Of a DNA stretch of 64,000 nt, positions 10,813 to 24,722 are shown one piece after another; within the stretch, counting starts at the first letter, position 1, and each line of letters opens with the position of its first letter. The notes under the pieces were generated by a model. That model ran no database searches. It had not been told where the DNA came from and saw only the letters and a program-made list of their open reading frames with translations. The translations under genes were made by a program, and so were the position numbers. The DNA comes from Norana najaformis. Lineage: Eukaryota > Annelida > Clitellata > Crassiclitellata > Hormogastridae. Where the stretch lies: positions 33,073,561-33,137,560 of the forward strand of contig OZ029919.1 of the NCBI GenBank assembly GCA_964023275.1. Reading direction: 5' to 3'.

Positions 10813-12090
10813 GGTAGTGTATTTGATTGTACTGTAGCGTAGTTTTGTGAAGTGTAGTGCATTGCAGTGGAGTGTAAAAGTAGTGGAGTGCAGTGTAGTA
10901 AGACGAATGAAAAGTGTATTCGCTCCAACCAGACAATTACGTCAGATTACTGCTTTAGAAGACCACATTAATGTTTAGCTACATGCCACGGTATTTTATT
11001 GCTGATGTCTTGCGAGCGTCCTGGCAACATCAGTGTCTGCTTTTGCAGACATTACTGTAAGAGTGTGGACCACATCGACTGTGCTCTATTACCAGACAGT
11101 TGATGTCTGAGAGCGTTTTGGCAAGACTGGTGTGTCTACTATTTTCCAGACATTTCTTTGGAGAGTGGGTAAATTGCAAAAGTCTTTGATGTCAGGGAAT
11201 TCGGATACCTCGGCTAATTAGCCTTTCCATCTTTATCTTCTCGGTTCAAGTGTTTAATGAACCATTTGGCACTTAGGAAGGAATGGGGTGATAATCTGGG
11301 GACGAGGCCATCAACCATTATGCCCTTCAGAAAAAAGGGCAAGACTCAGATGGCATAGTTCAGTCTAAGATATTCACAGACCCAAGATTTTGTGGCTCAG
11401 GGAGTCAGTTGCGAGCTAATTTTTTTAAGAAAATGACGATGATTACGACGACAGTGTAGAATATAATGACGATGAAAGGAGGAGGAGAAGGATGACGACG
11501 ATGATGACGACGACGAAGATGAAGATGACTTCTATAGCGCCGGTATCATATTGCACAAGATATCATTTGATTTCCGCTTCAAGAGAAAACGTAATCAGTA
11601 TCAAAATACGTTGGGGAAACCTGGATGAATTCCTAAATGTCAGAGAAACTAGAAGTAAAGCTAGGGTGGGTGAACAAGTTGAAACAGACGATTCTTAACT
11701 TTAGAGCTGACGAACATGAAAGAATTTGACATAAGGTAAAATTTATGTCCCTCGGCCTATTATTGTATTCAGAAGGGTGAAAAAGGCACATTCTTAAGCA
11801 GGGTGTTATTCTAATATTTTATGAGTTTTACCCCAACAAGGACACCTTGTTTTGGCTGACATGTTTGCTTATTTAGTGTTATTTAATGTTATTTAGCGTC
11901 GTGTGGTGTAAAGGGTCGATAGCAAGCTGCAGAGACAAGCTCCTTTGTGTTGTAGAACTGAGTGCTTCCAATTCCGTCGGCTAATTTATAGCAGGCTAAA
12001 GCCGTCCTCTGCTTAAGAATGATAAAAACCGAGACTGATAAAAGACTGGGAGTGTGGCAGAGAGGGAGAAGGGAGAGGGAATTGATAGAC
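10813..12090. other. Intron 1 sequence without recognised exon
   Basis: Degenerate AGTGTAGTG text lies at about 10815-10900. Unique sequence follows, then GACGATGAC repeats at about 11430-11530 and a repeat tail GACTTCTATAGCGCCGGTATC at 11527. Short open frames here lack family features. Confidence 0.6.
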
Positions 12091-14569
12091 AAATAGACAG
12101 ACAGGCAGGCAGACAGACAGACAGACACACACAGGCACACACACAGACACACAGACAGACACATACACAGACAGACAGACAGCTTATCAGTCAAGTGGTC
12201 AGATGAAGACAGTCATACAGTAAATAAGTCAAAGATACAGCTAACTAGTTTGTCAGACAGACAGACAGACACACACACAGGCACACACAGACACACAGAC
12301 AGACACCTAGACAGACAGACACACAGACAGAACAAAGGTTCGTTGCGCTGCCTTTAGTCATCGATTTTATCCATTTCATTTGCACCCACAGAACAACCGC
12401 CTGAATAACTGACTGACTGATTGAACCATTGATTCGTTGATCGACTGATTTATTGATTGATTGGAAGATCGGCCAGTGAAATAATAAAAATTCCTACCGT
12501 GGTTGACGTATATTAACAATAACTTGATTACGTCAACCTCTTCATCTTGACTTAAACGCGATGAACTGCATGACAGAATAACAGCTAAGTCTGCAAAGTA
12601 TTAGCCTAAATGACTGAAGAATCCATCGAACTGATTCACCTCGTGACATTTGAAATTTATTCCCAGCTCTCTAACAAACGCTAAGGCCCAGTTAAAAATA
12701 TGGCTATAAAACATCAATGCAAAGGCCGCGGTAACGATTTCTTGATTACAGATTAGGCCTTTGTTTACATATTTACGTTTGCAAACTCCGCGGCAGAGCT
12801 TCCTTGCTTACAGATGAAGCATTTGCTGAAAAAGTTACGCTTTGATAATTGGTATAACCATGCTTGCTCTTCTCAAATTCCACCAGGTTCATCGTGGACT
12901 AGTTTTCAGAGTTACCTAAAGGCGCTATATAAAGTATTATGATACATACATAAACACACATATATACATGCATACAAACAAACATACATACATATGTGCA
13001 TACAAACATATATACACATACAAACATATATGCATATATGCTTACACACATACATGCTTACATACATGCAACATAGGCGTTACATAAATGTTTGAATATA
13101 TACTAAATGTGCGCAATAGAAGCTGTTAAGTTATGCAAAGTCATTACTGCATAGTTATGCAAGGATTTTATGCCAAGAACATTCCTTAGTTAAAATTGAT
13201 ACTCTTCATATTTTATTATCTCGATCGCTGTCAATATTCTTATCAGTGTTTTATGCCGTAGCGCTATATAAAACAGTTTGAATATAAGTAACGACCTCTT
13301 CAAATATTTAAGCAAATGATCCATCGAGTACGAGAACACTTCAGTTGTGTCATTGGAGAATGGGCCGAGAATTAGGCCAATATTTACATAACTAGGCCTC
13401 CATTAAAAATATTATTGTTCACATATGTATATATATATATATACATATATATATATCTATAAGCGACAGAACGGAGCGAGAGAAGAGAGAGAGAGAGACC
13501 ATAACTGGGGCTCCATTTAAATATATTATGGTTCATATGTATAAGCGAGAGACAGAAAGAGAGACAGAGTGAGTGAGTGATTAAGAGAGAGACAGACAGA
13601 CATACAGACAGACAGACAGAGAGAGAGAGACATCAACTTATATCTGAGGCAGCAAAATTTGAAACAGAGCCTTCCAAATGAGTAACATTCAGTCGACTAG
13701 TTTTCCCAGTGGCAGTACTAAATCCTTCCCAACGGCTATTTATATGACGAGACAGAGAAAGAGAGACAGAGAGAAACAGAGACAGAGAGAGAGAGACAGC
13801 GAAAGACAGAGAGAGAAAGAGAGAGAGAGAGCGAGAAGGAGAAAAAATAAAGAGAGAATTAGAAAGAGAAGTAGAGAAAGAAAGAGAGAGAGAGAAAGAG
13901 AGAGAGAGAGACAGACAGAGAGAGTAATAGAAAGAGACAGAGACAGAGAGACATTCCCGTGCCAACCAACACACTTGAATGAGCACTTCCCAAAGGGTGT
14001 CGGCACGACATCAATCTTTCCACTACTACACAAACGACAAAGACCTTCCTAATTGGCATCCAGATGACGTAGGGGCATTCCCGTGAACCCCAAATGACTA
14101 AAAGCACTCCCAGTTGGTCTCCACGTGACTAAATCATTGAAATAGTTCTTTAAAAACTACAGCACGGTGTCTTAGGTTACAACTGCAACCACACCCTTGT
14201 GATTCATTCGTATCTAGGCGGGCATTAGAACATAACTCCCTCTAAGTTCAATGCACCGTTTCGGCACTGAGTCGTCGGCTATTGATAACTCTGACAGGAA
14301 CAAATTTAGAATCGTGGTAAACATGGTTGCTGTGTGGGTGGTTCAGGATCGCTGACAGATGACGCTCGCCAAACAGGATTGTCTTGATATTCATTATTCA
14401 TGAGGTTGGAATAGTTTTACACGTGACCTGTGCGGCTTCCCCCTACAAGATGGCAGGTTCATTTATACGGCGCCTACACGGGATTTTAAAGGTGCTATAA
14501 AAATGTCTAGATACATACGTGAATAAATCGTGGTGTCTATATTGGGGTCATCGGTGATAATGGTCTTCG

Positions 14570-14629
<60 letters not shown>

Positions 14630-14984
14630 CGACGACGACGATGATAATGATGATTATGATGATTATGATTTCAATATGGCGCTCATAATCATCATCAACA
14701 ACAACAAAAACAACACCGTCACCATCATGATCATCATCATTACCATCAACAACAAACAACAACAACCAAATATCATCATCACGCTTCTTTTTTCTGGTTG
14801 TTCTTGTCTCCCGTTCTTGTTCTTTGTATACTTCCGGTTGTTCTGATGTCGTTCTCTTGTTCTTTTGTTCTCTTTCGCCAGCTTCATCAACCAGAACATC
14901 TCCTAAGCAATTCATTTCTTTCACAAAGTACTTGCAGAAGGACAGACAACTCACATCTACACGTATATCTCACTCTTCCCTATG
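12091..14984. repeat. Intron 1 microsatellite-rich stretch
   Basis: In order: ACAG/ACAC runs (about 12095-12325), ATAC/ACAT runs (12945-13070), TA runs (13430-13460), GAGA/GACA runs (13530-13955) and a GAT run (14568-14650). GCGCTATATAA repeat tails occur at about 12922 and 13262. No exon was recognised, and the long open frames over the GA and GAT tracts are artefacts. Confidence 0.8.
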
Positions 14985-15180
14985 CAAGCCGCGTTAATCG
15001 TAATCGTAAACTCGATATTTCTACATTACCAAAAGATAGCCAAGTCGCTGGAACTAGCTTTCACAGGCGCTAAATGAAAACAAAATCGATAGATAGGAAG
15101 GGTGGGATTCGATTCGAGGTCAAGACCCTTGGGTCACGCAGGCAAACATTCAGACTACCACGATAAATGGTGTTTGAAAT
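14985..15180 (-). mobile_element. tRNA-like SINE (family B), minus strand
   Basis: On the minus strand the head reads GTGGTAGTCTGAATGTTTGC (A-box-like), then GACCTCGAATCGAATCCC (B-box-like). The family B body GATTTTGTTTTCATTTAG and a tail GTAGAAATATCGAG plus GATTACGATTA follow. Of the family B copies this one has the clearest tRNA-like head. Confidence 0.75.
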
Positions 15181-15619
15181 AGGATCGGCCTAGAATGCTT
15201 ACTGTTTAAAAACTCCTCTTAAAACCGTAGCTAATTTGGCCCACACTGCTTATGTCTTTAAAAACACTTCCGAAAACCGTTGCCTATCTGTACCGAAGAC
15301 GCAGTGACTTTATCTAACAGTATTAGGCCTACAACCTTCCACAACTTGCGGGGGCACTGTAACTTTTTACCGGCTGAAATCTCGTATTTTCGTACAAGAG
15401 TCCATGATAAGAGCTAATTGATAAGAGGACTCTCTTTGGGGCTATCACGACGGCGAGAATCGCTTCTGGTTGATAAGCAGGAAAACATCGTTTATCATTT
15501 TTAGAAATGTTGATAGCAGGTGCGCGTAGGATGACGTAGTTACGACTGAATGATTAATTGACCGATGGTGTAATTGAGTTGTAAGAACTGCTTCAACGTT
15601 ATAAACACATTTGTGCAAT

Positions 15620-15815
15620 CTCGAGTGGTCTGGTGGTTATCTGTGCGGGCCTTCCGGTCGAAGGTCAACAGTTCAAACCCCGACGTTACTTATGATCCCA
15701 AACAAAAGGTGCTCCATGGACTGGATTCATCCAAAATCGTCCAAAGCTAAGGTTGTTAAGCAGAAGCCTATAGGACCCCGTTGTTCAAGAGCACCTATGA
15801 TGAACATTCGTATAA
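15620..15815 (+). mobile_element. tRNA-derived SINE (family C)
   Basis: An A-box-like TGGTCTGGTGG (about 15626) and a B-box AGTTCAAACCC (about 15670) have tRNA-like spacing. A body containing TAAGGTTGTTAAGCAGAAGC and GTTGTTCAAGAGCACC follows. A diverged copy of the body, without the head, lies at about 16262-16345. Confidence 0.65.
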
Positions 15816-16150
15816 AAGGGTGTGTGTGTATGTGTGTGCGTGTCCGTGTATGTGTGTGTATGTGTGTATGTGTGTGTTCTATCCGTTCTGTTCTATTCTA
15901 TCCTATTGTGTGTGTGTATGTGTGTGTATGTGTGTATGTGTGTGTTCTATCCGTTCTGTTCTATTCTATCCTATTGTGTGTGTGTGTATGTGTGTGTATG
16001 TGTGTATGTGTGTGTTCTATCCGTTCTGTTCTATTCTATCCTATTGTGTGTGTGTGTATGTGTGTGTATGTGTGTGTTCTATCCGTTCTGTTCTATTCTA
16101 TCCTATTGTGTGTGCGTGCGTGTGTGTGTGTGTGTGTGTCTGTGTGTAAA
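15816..16150. repeat. Minisatellite of (TG)n plus TTCTATCCGTTCTGTTCTAT, four units
   Basis: Four copies of a unit of 62-74 bp. Each has a TGTGTGTATG run followed by TTCTATCCGTTCTGTTCTAT and TCTATCCTATTG. All three plus-strand phases stay open, so the long Cys/Val frames are artefacts. Confidence 0.95.
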
Positions 16151-16474
16151 GGAGGAGATATGATCGCCGCTCTTATATACGTACCAATGTTCGGAAAATA
16201 AAGGGCGCCAGAACTTCTACCTTATGATATTTCAAATGCTATTTTAAGAGAGCAGATAGCTAGAGTTAAGGTTGTCAGTCAAAGTGCGACCTATAAGACC
16301 CAGTTATTCAAGTGCTCACATGGTAAATATTCGTTTAAAACTGCATGTAGTTTGTACCATACGTCACCTGACCTTACCTTAATTTAAATTACCTTACCTT
16401 GACTTATCGTATCGTAGCTTAACTTACCTTATTTTATCGTCATTTGGTTAGAATTCTTATTTTTGTCTTTTTAG

Positions 16475-16511
16475 GTCGATGGTGCCCCGCATCACATATC
16501 CAGAGCAAACG
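16475..16511 (+). CDS. Micro-exon 2 of secreted two-vWA protein
   Basis: A strong acceptor (TTTTTGTCTTTTTAG) is followed by 37 nt ending at a donor, AACG|GTATTT. Read in phase 0 it gives VDGAPHHISRAN plus one base. That base completes an Asp codon with the first two bases of the vWA exon at 23562. Exon 1 ends in phase 0 and exon 3 needs phase 1. This exon converts one to the other and places VDGA, a plausible signal-peptidase site, right after the hydrophobic core of exon 1. It is short and was found by reading splice signals. RNA evidence would settle it. Confidence 0.6.
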
Positions 16512-18286
<1,775 letters not shown>

Positions 18287-18509
18287 CAGTGACTTTCTTT
18301 CATGCAAAGCATTTACTTTTAGGCTAAACAAGTGTATCTGTATATTTGCTCAAACATCTGTTATAAATGTAGTAAGTCTTCTATTATTGTTATTGTATAT
18401 TTGTTCAAGCGTCTGTTTATGCTGTCATAGATCTTGTAAGTCTTCTATTGGTTTTTTTATATATAGTCAAATGTTTCATATTTACGTAGCAGGGGCAAGA
18501 AGCTAAGTT

Positions 18510-19325
18510 TAATTGGCGTGTTCGTGTGGCTTTCACACAAAACCTCTTTGTCATTTTCAATTTATGGCGTCGCCAGATCTATGGCGAGGACCGACAACCC
18601 GGCCGTCAAATCGGACCCCAGCCCCGGGTCGTTTGCTAAGTTCGGTTCGTGTAGAGCAGCCGATCCTTTTTCGTATACCTGGATTTCAACCGATTAAGAA
18701 TGTCAAAACCACTTAAGAGTTGCTATGGTTCGCGAAAGTCTAGGCGTGTTGTCTTTTGAAAGCTTAACGAAAGGAATCCGAAGCTTGATCGGTATTCCTT
18801 GAGGCTTTGCCTGGCTGTGAGGATGTTTGGCCGTCCCCTGGAGGGGTGTCTCTTCGCTACGGGTCGCGGAACGTGACCTGGGGGGGGGGCTGTTATCATC
18901 CTGGATGCCTGATCGAAGTCGATACAACTTTACGGGAAACACCCTCGAGATAGGGGGCTGTGTTTCGGGAGATAGCCACGACTGGAGAATGGCGGGATGA
19001 GTGCGCACTGCTCGAAGCAGTGCATGTAGCAACAAGTGCGGACGGTACTCCTCAACTGTGGTATACTTAAGATAGCAATTGTGATCGCCTCTTGGCCCAT
19101 GAAGGCATCTAGGACAGCCTATGCCTCGAGCGTCAGGTGTTGAGATAGCGGAGAGAGCACGTGGCAGACGGCTACTGCGACACGATGATCTTCCAGCGTA
19201 CTTTCAGCGTACTTTTCGCACTCACTCAGCCGCTACGCACGCAGAGTAGGCGGCCCCTAGTCTCTTGAAACCAGCGTGTTCGACATTAATTTTCTTGCCT
19301 GAGAGCAAAAGTTGCTCGTTAGCTA
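18510..19325. other. GC-richer unrecognised segment in intron 2
   Basis: This stretch is less repetitive and more GC-rich than its surroundings. It contains a G10 run at 18880-18889. Minus-strand frames at 18703-19035 are open for about 110 codons, but I recognise no domain. It may be part of an old transposon or a degenerate exon. Confidence 0.35.
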
Positions 19326-20558
19326 GCAGAGAAACAGAAAGATAGACAGACATACAGACAGTAGACAGACAGACACAGGCAGAGATAGAGACACAAAGAG
19401 ACAAAGAAAGACAGATAGACAGAGAGAGACAACAAGAAATACAGAGAGAGAGAGAGACAGAGACAGAGTGATAGAGAGAAAAACAGAAAAGACAGAGAGT
19501 AATAACACACAGATGGGGGGTTGGATACGACACTGGCAAGCACTCTGAAGTTGAGCTATACCAAGCACGGTTAGTACTTGGTTGTGTGTCTGGGCGGCGA
19601 CACGAGGCATGCCCTTAAGGAACTCTCATAGCTAAGAAAACACGACGTCACATACTTCATACGCAGATGGACGAGTGGAAAGTCTGCATTTATCTGCATA
19701 CCTGCAAACAAATACCATTGAAATTCCTGCCATACCATACCACGTCTCTTATTAACACTAGACCGCAAACTATTCGAATCGCCACGCCAGGAATGTCTTT
19801 GCCAGCTCCTTCGAAGCTCGCTCGTCTGTTGAACTCTCGACAAAAGGAGCTGAGCTCCCCCAATCTGTATGTATACGCGCTTTTGAAATCGCCGACGTCA
19901 ACAACAGATCGACGGGTAATGTAGGGTTCCATTGTACTCGTGACTACGTGTTGTCGAGCGCTTTGTTGCAAGCGTCAAAGAAGAATTTAAGACGGTGATT
20001 AACGACTTGTCTTTGTTTGAGCGGAGACTATGACTGAGACATGGTGACGTTTCGTCATAAGGAGTCACATCAGTCGTGATGTTAAAAAACTCTTCTCACA
20101 ATCCTAGATGGTTCATTTTGACAGCAAAAGAATATATATCAATTTAAAAATATTTACAGTTTAAATTTTAAAATATTTATAGTTTAATCCGTTCTGAAAA
20201 TGTTCCAATATTTTGACAACAGAAGAATATAATAACTATATCAATTTTTAAAATATTTAAAATTCAATCTGATTTGTAAATCATTTAATATTTAGTAGAT
20301 CACTGATGCGTTTGCGTCATAAAAAAGTCAACAATTCTTGTCAAGCTTGTAAATCCATAAGAAAGGGTTGGACATCCTGCTGTTCAACAGCTGTTGTTTG
20401 CATGCCAGTTCAAAAAGCTGCCGACAATCGAACCCCGCCTCTGTTGATGTTGTCGAAAGTTACCGTGGCTTTTCGAGTGTTGTTTTCTTGCTTTTACGGG
20501 ATCATTGTACAACGCATGTTGTCAGTCGATGGCGCTAGCTTGTCTTGAGCATCAAACG
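19326..20558. repeat. Intron 2: GACA/GAGA tract, then unrecognised sequence
   Basis: ACAGA/GACA/GAGA units occupy about 19326-19500. From 19571 to 19971 overlapping open frames exist on both strands with no recognisable domain. At 20105-20290 there is AT-rich text with a loose duplication around AAAATATTTA and GAAGAATATA. Confidence 0.6.
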
Positions 20559-21048
20559 TATTTTCATTTATTTAGAGCCTTTAGGGGTTATAAAAGACGC
20601 TAATCAAATAACCAGACACGTACTTAGCTATGAAGCAACTTATGCTTACGATCAGACAAAGATAGACACATCGTATGTAAATGTGAAATGTAAATGCAAA
20701 TGCGCATTTTAAATTTGCAAGCCCGTAGGTATAACATAAGCAATGCCCTCTATGGTTAGAAACTATCTCGGGCTAGTACGGTCCGTGGATAGGGACCTTA
20801 AGTGGGGTGGCACCCATTCAAACTGCCAACGGTGGTGAAGGATCTCACCCGATCAATTCATTGAAAAATTAGCAGGGTCGAGTCCATACGGTTGCTATAG
20901 AAAAACGTCAACATTTACATTTCACATTTACATGCGATGTGTCTATCTGTGTCTGATCGTAAGCATAAGTTGCTTCATAGTTAAATATGTCTGATTATTT
21001 ATACAGCGTATTTTAAGAACCCATAAAGGCTCTAGATAAATGAAAATA
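20559..21048. mobile_element. Foldback / MITE-like element with arms of about 140 bp
   Basis: The left arm (about 20559-20697) and right arm (about 20910-21048) are extended reverse complements. The outer ends are TATTTTCATTTA and TAAATGAAAATA. The inner part pairs ATGAAGCAACTTATGCTTAC with GTAAGCATAAGTTGCTTCAT. About 210 bp of unrelated sequence separates the arms and no transposase frame is present. It looks like a non-autonomous DNA element. The target-site duplication was not clear. Confidence 0.85.
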
Positions 21049-21659
21049 CCGTTGCTAGACAGCTTGTGTATGTGAGTATTTTATGAGTGTACCAACTGGG
21101 TCTTCAATTATACATCACTCACGTTTCGACGACGTCGTGTTGTCAATACGTGGGTGGAAACGATCCCCAGGGTTGCAATCAGAATACCGAGTACAGAGGT
21201 TCGAGTCAAGCTAAATGCGTCGAAGTTCGAGGGCTCGCGTCATGTTTTCGATGGGGAGTTGTTGACATTATTAATGGGATCTAAATGTCTGAAGAAATTC
21301 GACCTCGATAGGAGTCGGAGAGCGAGGCCATTGTATTCCTGGCATTGTGTGTCAAGCAATGAAACTGTCGTCAATTCTTGAGAGTCCATTTCGTCCCTTC
21401 GAGCGCCTCACTTCGAAGGCAAGTCACTCGTTAAGAGATGACAACTGTACGATTAAACTTGACGAAAATAGTTTAATTAATTCAGGTAAAGTTGGGTGCT
21501 CTTGACGATGACGACTACACCCAAGCGAAAGTTTAAAGCGAGCCCTGGATCTTCGTTTTACTCAGCTGGAAATGTCAAGCATTGAGTCTTTTACCTCGAT
21601 TGCAACACTGGGGAATTTTCCCCCATGATTAAACGTCACTGCTGGAACATTCGTAATTT
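21049..21659. other. Intron 2 sequence without recognised feature
   Basis: Two overlapping plus-strand frames (21087-21284 and 21154-21381) have no domain resemblance and lack good splice signals. I see nothing else here. Confidence 0.5.
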
Positions 21660-22110
21660 AGGTCAGGTAAGGTAAGGCGAGTAAGATAGGTTAGGCCAGG
21701 TCAGGTAATGTAATGTCAATTAATATAAGGTAAGATCCGGTCAGGTAAATTAAGGGAAGGACAGGTAAGCTAGGTAAGGATAGGAAAGGTTAGTTAAGGT
21801 ACGGTGATGTTAGGTAAGCTAAGATAAGGTAAGGTAAGTTAATGTAAGACGATGTACGATAAGGTCAGATCAGTTAATGTAAGGAAAATTAAAGTAAGAT
21901 ACAGTGAGACACTAGGTGAGGTAAGTCAAGATAAGGTAAGAAGAGTTAAGGTAAGGTAATGTATGGAAAGAAAACGTAAGATACGCAAATGTGACACATC
22001 AATCCAACTACATCTCTTTTTAAGGTTCACTGTAGGGTAAGATACTTAGGCTTAGCTAGGGCAACGTAAGGTAAGATAAAGTAAGTTTGAGTAAGGTGAT
22101 CTAAGGTAAT
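21660..22110. repeat. Degenerate GGTAAG pentamer array
   Basis: Imperfect GGTAA/GATAA/GTTAA units run over about 450 bp. They are followed at about 22119 by a repeat tail, ATTTCTATAGCGCCAACAG. Confidence 0.85.
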
Positions 22111-22844
22111 CGTAATCTCTAGATTTCTATAGCGCCAACAGAAAGCCAAGTCGTCAATCAAAACAAATCATTGGCAGGTAAGGTCAGGTTCGGTTCCCGG
22201 TCAAATCCCTCAAGGTTCAGGCAAACAGACAGTCAGAGGGTTAACTTAGTCGCCCGTTTAGTGTTTCGACATTTGGGTGGGGTTGAGAGATATCTAGGAC
22301 GAAGCACACACGCGCAACAGTAATCCCGCAAAATCAGGTAACCGCCCCTTACTGTTTACAAGAATCAACAACCAGTTGTTAGCTTGGCCCCAATTTTTGA
22401 CGCAGTCAGTGAAGGCGACTTATGCTTTTATGCACGCTCATTTAAAAAAATAAACTTCTTCAAAATGCCCTACATATAAATGTCATCCATACACTACAGT
22501 GCGTGTAAATCATCGCATTAAAACCGCACGTCGGGCAAAAAGCTACAGCGAACGCCTTTAACGCTGACGTTTTAATATCTCTGTGGCAATCGACGGACGG
22601 CCGAACGACAAAACAGATGTACTGAACAATAAAACTGCTTTCTTCCTTCGAAATAGCATAAGCAGAACTATTCTTGCTTAACGAAGCCATTAAACATTCA
22701 CCATCGACGATAAATTATTGACTCGCGAAACGTTTAACCTTAAAACTTTAAGCAGTTAACCTTAGCTGTCTAAACTATCACCCGCTAAGCATTTCACCCA
22801 ACCGCAAATATTTGACCTCGGCTTCGGAAATTTTTGGCCGACCA

Positions 22845-23165
22845 GTAGAGTAGAACAGAGTAGAACAAAGTAGAGCAGAACAAAATAGAGTAGAACAGAG
22901 TAGAGTACAAACCAAGTAGAGCAGAATATAGTAGAGAAGAAGAGAGTAGAACAGAGTAGAACAGAGAAGAGTAGAGTAGAACAGAGTAGAACAGAGAAGA
23001 GTAGAGTAGAACAGAGTAGAACAGAGAAGAGTAGAGTAGACCAGAGTAGAACAGAGAAGAGTAGAGTAGAACAGAGTAGATTAGAGTAGAGCAGAGTAGA
23101 TTAGAGTAGAGCAGAGTAGAGTAGGGTAGAGTAGAACAGAGAAGAGTAGGGTAGAGCAGAGAAGA
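22845..23165. repeat. Purine-strand AGAGTAGAACAG array upstream of the first vWA exon
   Basis: Tandem AGTAGA and ACAGAG units form a higher-order repeat of about 35 bp. The plus strand is purine-rich. It is the reverse complement of the TTCTATTCTGTTC arrays in introns 3 and 4 (24260-24440 and 25605-25960). See the separate finding on possible pairing across exon 3. Confidence 0.95.
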
Positions 23166-23404
23166 GGTGAATTTAGTTAAGTTCAGTAAGGTAAAGAAGA
23201 GCTGACGAAACACTTAAGCAGTTAACCAAAACATATTTAAAAAGTGTAAACACAGGATTTACTTGCAAAGTTTCCGCAACCGTTTGCGTTCCATATACTG
23301 TCTTTCTTTAACAGCTAAAGATTTTCGTTGATAAGTTGCAGCTGAAGACAGCGAGGCCCAGTCTTGGTATTACCTCACCTCACAGACCCTCAATCAGGCG
23401 ACCC

Positions 23405-23561
23405 TCAATTGATACCTCGTGCATTACGATAATGGCGCTGTAGAAGTTCTAGATTAGATTCCGAAACATTACAAGTAAAATTGGTCTAATTACACTAATG
23501 ACACCTCATATTGGTGCTATATGAACGCTGGATTACAATTACGATAACGATTACGTTGTAG
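23405..23561. repeat. Two repeat tails just upstream of the exon 3 acceptor
   Basis: A tail ACGATAATGGCGCTGTAGAAG lies at about 23427. A second tail, GGTGCTATATGAACGCTGG, is followed by GATTAC-like units and runs to the TTGTAG acceptor that ends at 23561. The polypyrimidine tract expected of this acceptor is therefore replaced by retroelement tail sequence. Confidence 0.6.
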
Positions 23562-24134
23562 ACTGTGACAGCGGTAATCCGGCGGACGTGATGTTCCTTC
23601 TGGACGCCTCGAACAGCATCTGGCGTCCAGATTTCGGCCGCCAGATCTCGTTCATCAAGGAGCTGTGCCGGTTGTTCCGGATCGGACCAAGTCACACGCA
23701 GATCGCCGTCCTCGCTTACGCCGATTACCCCCAGTTCCAGTTTCACTTCAACTACTACTCCACCAAGTCGGACGTCCTGGCTGCCATCGACAACATCCGC
23801 CAAATGGGGGGCTACCACACTTCGACCCCGGACGCGCTGCGGATGATGCGAGAACGGGGCTTCAGCCGTTCCTTTGGTGCCAGAGCCAACGTCACCCGCG
23901 TCGGTATTGTCATAACGGACGGAAACTCCGATGAACCGATGAAGACGGTTGCTGAGGCTGGGAAGGCCAAGCATGAGGGCATCCATCTGTTTGCAGTCGG
24001 AGTCGGGCTTAAACATGACCTCAGTGAACTCGAGGCCATCGCCAGTTCTCCTTCCCAGTACTACACGTTCACTGTTGATAGCTACTCGGGGCTGGACAAC
24101 ATCAAGGAACTGCTCGCCATTAAGACCTGCACAG
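23562..24134 (+). CDS. Exon 3 of secreted two-vWA protein: first vWA domain
   Basis: This exon encodes one complete von Willebrand factor A domain, residues about 34-223 of the model. The first strand and MIDAS motif read VMFLLDASNS (Asp47, Ser49, Ser51 of DxSxS). A Thr-containing loop GGYHTSTPDALRMM and the IVITDG strand follow, so the metal-binding set looks intact. Cys34 and Cys222 flank the domain and probably pair. The exon begins after TTGTAG and ends at CACAG|GTACAG, phase 1 at both ends, which makes it a symmetrical, skippable module. vWA domains of this kind mediate protein-protein or matrix binding outside the cell. The family call is secure. The exact left boundary depends on the acceptor chosen. 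Confidence 0.9.
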
Positions 24135-24722
24135 GTACAGCATCTGTGCTCGGTCCACGTGTGTTTTAGTGCTGCTTCATCATCGTCGTCGTCGCCGTAG
24201 TTGTCATCATCAGCATAGCGTCATCATCATTGTAATCAAAATAACCCCCACCACCACCATCTATTCTGTTCTACTCTACCTTATTCCGTTGTTCTATTCC
24301 ATTCTGCTATGTTCTATTCTATTCTGTTTTATTCTCTATTCTGTTCTAGTCTATTATATTCTATTCTGTTTTATTCTCTATTATGTTCTATTCTATTATA
24401 TTCTATTCTGTTTTACTTATTTTTGTTTTATTCTTTTCCTTTCTTTTCTGTTGAAATAGACACCGCTCAAATTAACCGTCACCTATCCACCCCTTATGCT
24501 CTCGCCATCATTATCATAATCTTCATCATCGTCGTTGTCTTCATCAACACCATAAACATCATCCACTATCTCGTTATCGTCATAATCATCATCACCATCA
24601 ACGTTATCATGTCATCGTCGCCTTCATCATTATCATCATCAATAGCCGACATCAGCATCATCATCGCCATCATCTTTATCAACGAATGGTAGTCTTCATA
24701 TGTTGTTCGGGTGTTGTTCCAG
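24135..24722. other. Intron 3 of two-vWA gene
   Basis: The intron runs from donor GTACAG to acceptor GTTGTTCCAG. Inside are a TTCTATTCTGTT array (about 24260-24440) and a block around AATAGACACCGCTCAAATTA. A CATCAT-rich stretch precedes the acceptor. The array and the block recur in intron 4. Confidence 0.8.

Noticed and set aside
15611..16201. A 196-codon Cys/Val-rich open frame
   Set aside because: All three plus-strand phases are open through a TG-rich minisatellite, and the start lies in a SINE.
22460..22690. A minus-strand frame with Cys and hydrophobic residues reminiscent of a receptor segment
   Set aside because: No family motif, no convincing splice sites and a very short length.
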